This document shows, in pieces, positions 5,675-6,895 of a stretch of 6,895 nt of DNA; positions within the stretch are counted from its first letter, which is position 1; every line of letters begins with the position of its first letter. The stretch is taken from the NCBI GenBank assembly GCA_029098205.1, contig JAQXNW010000151.1, positions 1-6,895 on the forward strand, given 5' to 3'. Origin of the DNA: Eubacteriales bacterium (GTDB lineage Bacteria > Bacillota > Clostridia > Peptostreptococcales > Anaerovoracaceae). Under the pieces are notes generated by a model that had not been told where the DNA came from, searched no databases, and worked only from the letters and a program-made list of their open reading frames with translations. The translations under genes were made by a program, and so were the position numbers.

Positions 5675-6895
5675 TTGCGGTCACTACGTGTAATAAAATT
5701 ATTTCTTATCGCAGCCGTTCTTCTAACCTTCACGGGTTTCGCGGCGGGTGTGTCCCATGCGGAGAGCACGGCCGGGACGTCTCCTTCGATTCGTTATTCC
5801 GCACATGTGCAGGGTATCGGATGGCAGAATGAAGTCAAGGACGGGGAGCTGGCCGGCACAAGCGGAAAGTCGCTTCGGATGGAGTCTTTGAAGATCCATG
5901 TGGCAAATACAGGACTTTATGGTTCGGTGGAATATCGCTCTCATATCCAGAACATCGGCTGGGAAACAAACTGGAAGAAGGACGGACAGGAAACCGGAAC
6001 AACCGGTTCGTCGCTTCGCCTGGAAGGAATCCAGATTCGTCTGACCGGACAGCTGGCACAGCAGTATGACATTTACTACTGCGTACATGCACAGAACCTT
6101 GGATGGCTTGCCTGGGCTAAGAACGGTGAGCAGGCCGGAAGCAGCGGACATTCCTACCGGCTTGAGGCGATCGAGATCCGCCTTGTTAAGAAAGGAAGTC
6201 CTGCGCCGGCAAATATCGGAACAAGAACAACCGCCTTTGTCGGAGCGGCCAGTGTAAGCTATAAGGCGCATGTGCAGGATATCGGATGGCAGAACCCCGT
6301 TTCCGACGGCGCGTCGGCTGGAACGGAAGGGAAGAGTCTTCGTGTTGAAGCTTTGAACGTGACCGGAATTTCCCCGAACGAGGGCGGCACCATTCAGTAT
6401 CGTTCTCATATCCAGAATATCGGCTGGGAGAGCGCATGGAAGAGCGCTGGTCAAACAAGCGGAACGAGCGGTCAGTCACTTAGACTGGAAGCACTTCAGA
6501 TGAAGCTTACCGGTCAGCTGGCAGAGGATTATGATATATACTACTGCGTGCACGCACAGAACGTCGGATGGCTTGCTTGGGCAAAGAATGGCGAAATTGC
6601 TGGAACAACCGGCTGCTCCCTTCGTCTGGAAGCCGTGAAGATCAAACTTCTTCCGAAGGGAAGCGCAGCTCCGGCAAATATCGGAACGACAAGCTTTGCT
6701 TCTTCCAAGTGCGTGACAGCGTCGGAATATCAGGCGTCTTTAGCAAAGACGGAAACAGCGAAAAGCAGCTCTTCCAAAGGGCAGGCAGTTGTTGACTATG
6801 CCCGTCAGTTTATTGGAAATCCGTACGTTTACGGCGGATGCAGCCTGACAAATGGAACGGACTGTTCCGGGTTCACTATGTCGGTCATGAAGCAT
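5675..6895 (+). CDS. Secreted ChW-repeat protein with NlpC/P60 peptidase domain, 3' end cut by window edge
   Basis: This is probably an exported cell wall hydrolase with a surface-binding or adhesion region. 407 codons are visible. Residues 1-29 form a Sec signal peptide: R2, R5, K8, a hydrophobic core at 9-26, and likely cleavage after SHA at 29. Six ChW repeats follow, centred on GW tryptophans 50, 96, 144, 205, 251 and 299, each with the pattern Y-x-x-H-x-Q-x-x-G-W, then a DG or NG turn, AGT-x-G, and LRLE. They form two three-repeat blocks. A Ser/Thr/Lys-rich linker (338-369) leads into NlpC/P60: AVVDYARQFIGNPYVYGG at 371-388 and DCSGF at 396-400, with Cys397 the catalytic residue. The catalytic His and third residue lie outside the window. 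NlpC/P60 enzymes usually cut gamma-D-Glu-diamino acid bonds in peptidoglycan stem peptides. Five further cysteines (136, 291, 314, 346, 389) are many for a secreted Gram-positive protein. It starts with TTG and has its own promoter. Confidence 0.93.
   Translation, partial: MRSLRVIKLFLIAAVLLTFTGFAAGVSHAESTAGTSPSIRYSAHVQGIGWQNEVKDGELAGTSGKSLRMESLKIHVANTGLYGSVEYRSHIQNIGWETNWKKDGQETGTTGSSLRLEGIQIRLTGQLAQQYDIYYCVHAQNLGWLAWAKNGEQAGSSGHSYRLEAIEIRLVKKGSPAPANIGTRTTAFVGAASVSYKAHVQDIGWQNPVSDGASAGTEGKSLRVEALNVTGISPNEGGTIQYRSHIQNIGWESAWKSAGQTSGTSGQSLRLEALQMKLTGQLAEDYDIYYCVHAQNVGWLAWAKNGEIAGTTGCSLRLEAVKIKLLPKGSAAPANIGTTSFASSKCVTASEYQASLAKTETAKSSSSKGQAVVDYARQFIGNPYVYGGCSLTNGTDCSGFTMSVMKH
5786..6223 (+). repeat. 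ChW block A: first copy of an internal tandem duplication
   Basis: This encodes residues 38-183 with three ChW repeats (tryptophans 50, 96, 144; an extra W at 147) and ends in PAPANIGT. Its counterpart lies exactly 465 bases (155 codons) downstream with no insertion or deletion. Confidence 0.85.
6251..6688 (+). repeat. ChW block B: second copy of the internal tandem duplication
   Basis: This encodes residues 193-338 with three ChW repeats (tryptophans 205, 251, 299; an extra W at 302) and ends in APANIGT. Segments such as YRSHIQNIGWE, YDIYYCVHAQN and GWLAWAKNGE are identical to block A, while the region after the first repeat (HVANTGLYGS against TGISPNEGGT) has diverged. Confidence 0.85.

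Noticed and set aside
5723..6454. A 243-codon open frame on the minus strand
   Set aside because: It lies wholly antisense to the ChW repeats, and its sequence is just their mirror, with no ribosome site. The plus-strand frame has a signal peptide, ribosome site and known domains.

Overview
This window looks like chromosomal DNA from a strictly anaerobic, low-to-mid GC Gram-positive bacterium of the Clostridia/Eubacteriales type. The grounds are ChW (clostridial hydrophobic, conserved-W) repeats in a secreted protein, a ferredoxin-dependent 2-oxoacid oxidoreductase, strong purine-rich Shine-Dalgarno sites, TTG start codons on two of five genes, and AT-rich spacers with TATAAT boxes. The genus cannot be fixed from the sequence alone. 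All five real genes are intact as far as they can be seen; the two outer ones run off the window edges.

Layout. Bases 1-1001, minus strand: a phenylacetate-CoA ligase (paaK) lacking its C-terminal part because of the window edge. Bases 1002-1308: a divergent promoter region. Bases 1309-2943, plus strand: a second, unrelated-subfamily AMP-forming acyl/aryl-CoA ligase. Bases 3022-4749 and 4759-5331: iorA and iorB, the two subunits of indolepyruvate (arylpyruvate):ferredoxin oxidoreductase, tightly coupled. Bases 5332-5674: a rho-independent terminator followed by an AT-rich promoter region. Bases 5675 to the right edge: a secreted protein with a signal peptide, six ChW repeats arranged as two copies of a three-repeat block, and the start of an NlpC/P60 peptidase domain.

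How the genes fit together. IorAB converts arylpyruvates, made by transamination of Phe, Tyr and Trp, to arylacetyl-CoA, CO2 and reduced ferredoxin; it can run in reverse. The two flanking CoA ligases interconvert arylacetates and arylacetyl-CoA. The block 1-5331 therefore reads as an arylacetate module, used either for aromatic amino acid fermentation or for taking up arylacetates and carboxylating them into amino acid precursors. The direction cannot be told from sequence. The ChW/NlpC gene lies behind a terminator and its own promoter and is probably functionally separate (cell wall remodelling or surface attachment).

I found no mobile element, CRISPR array, tRNA, rRNA or recognisable riboswitch. 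The points most worth a second look are the two-ligase/IorAB arrangement, the indel-free 465-bp tandem duplication inside the ChW gene and its cysteine pattern, and a UUCG-capped hairpin at the predicted 5' end of the paaK transcript.
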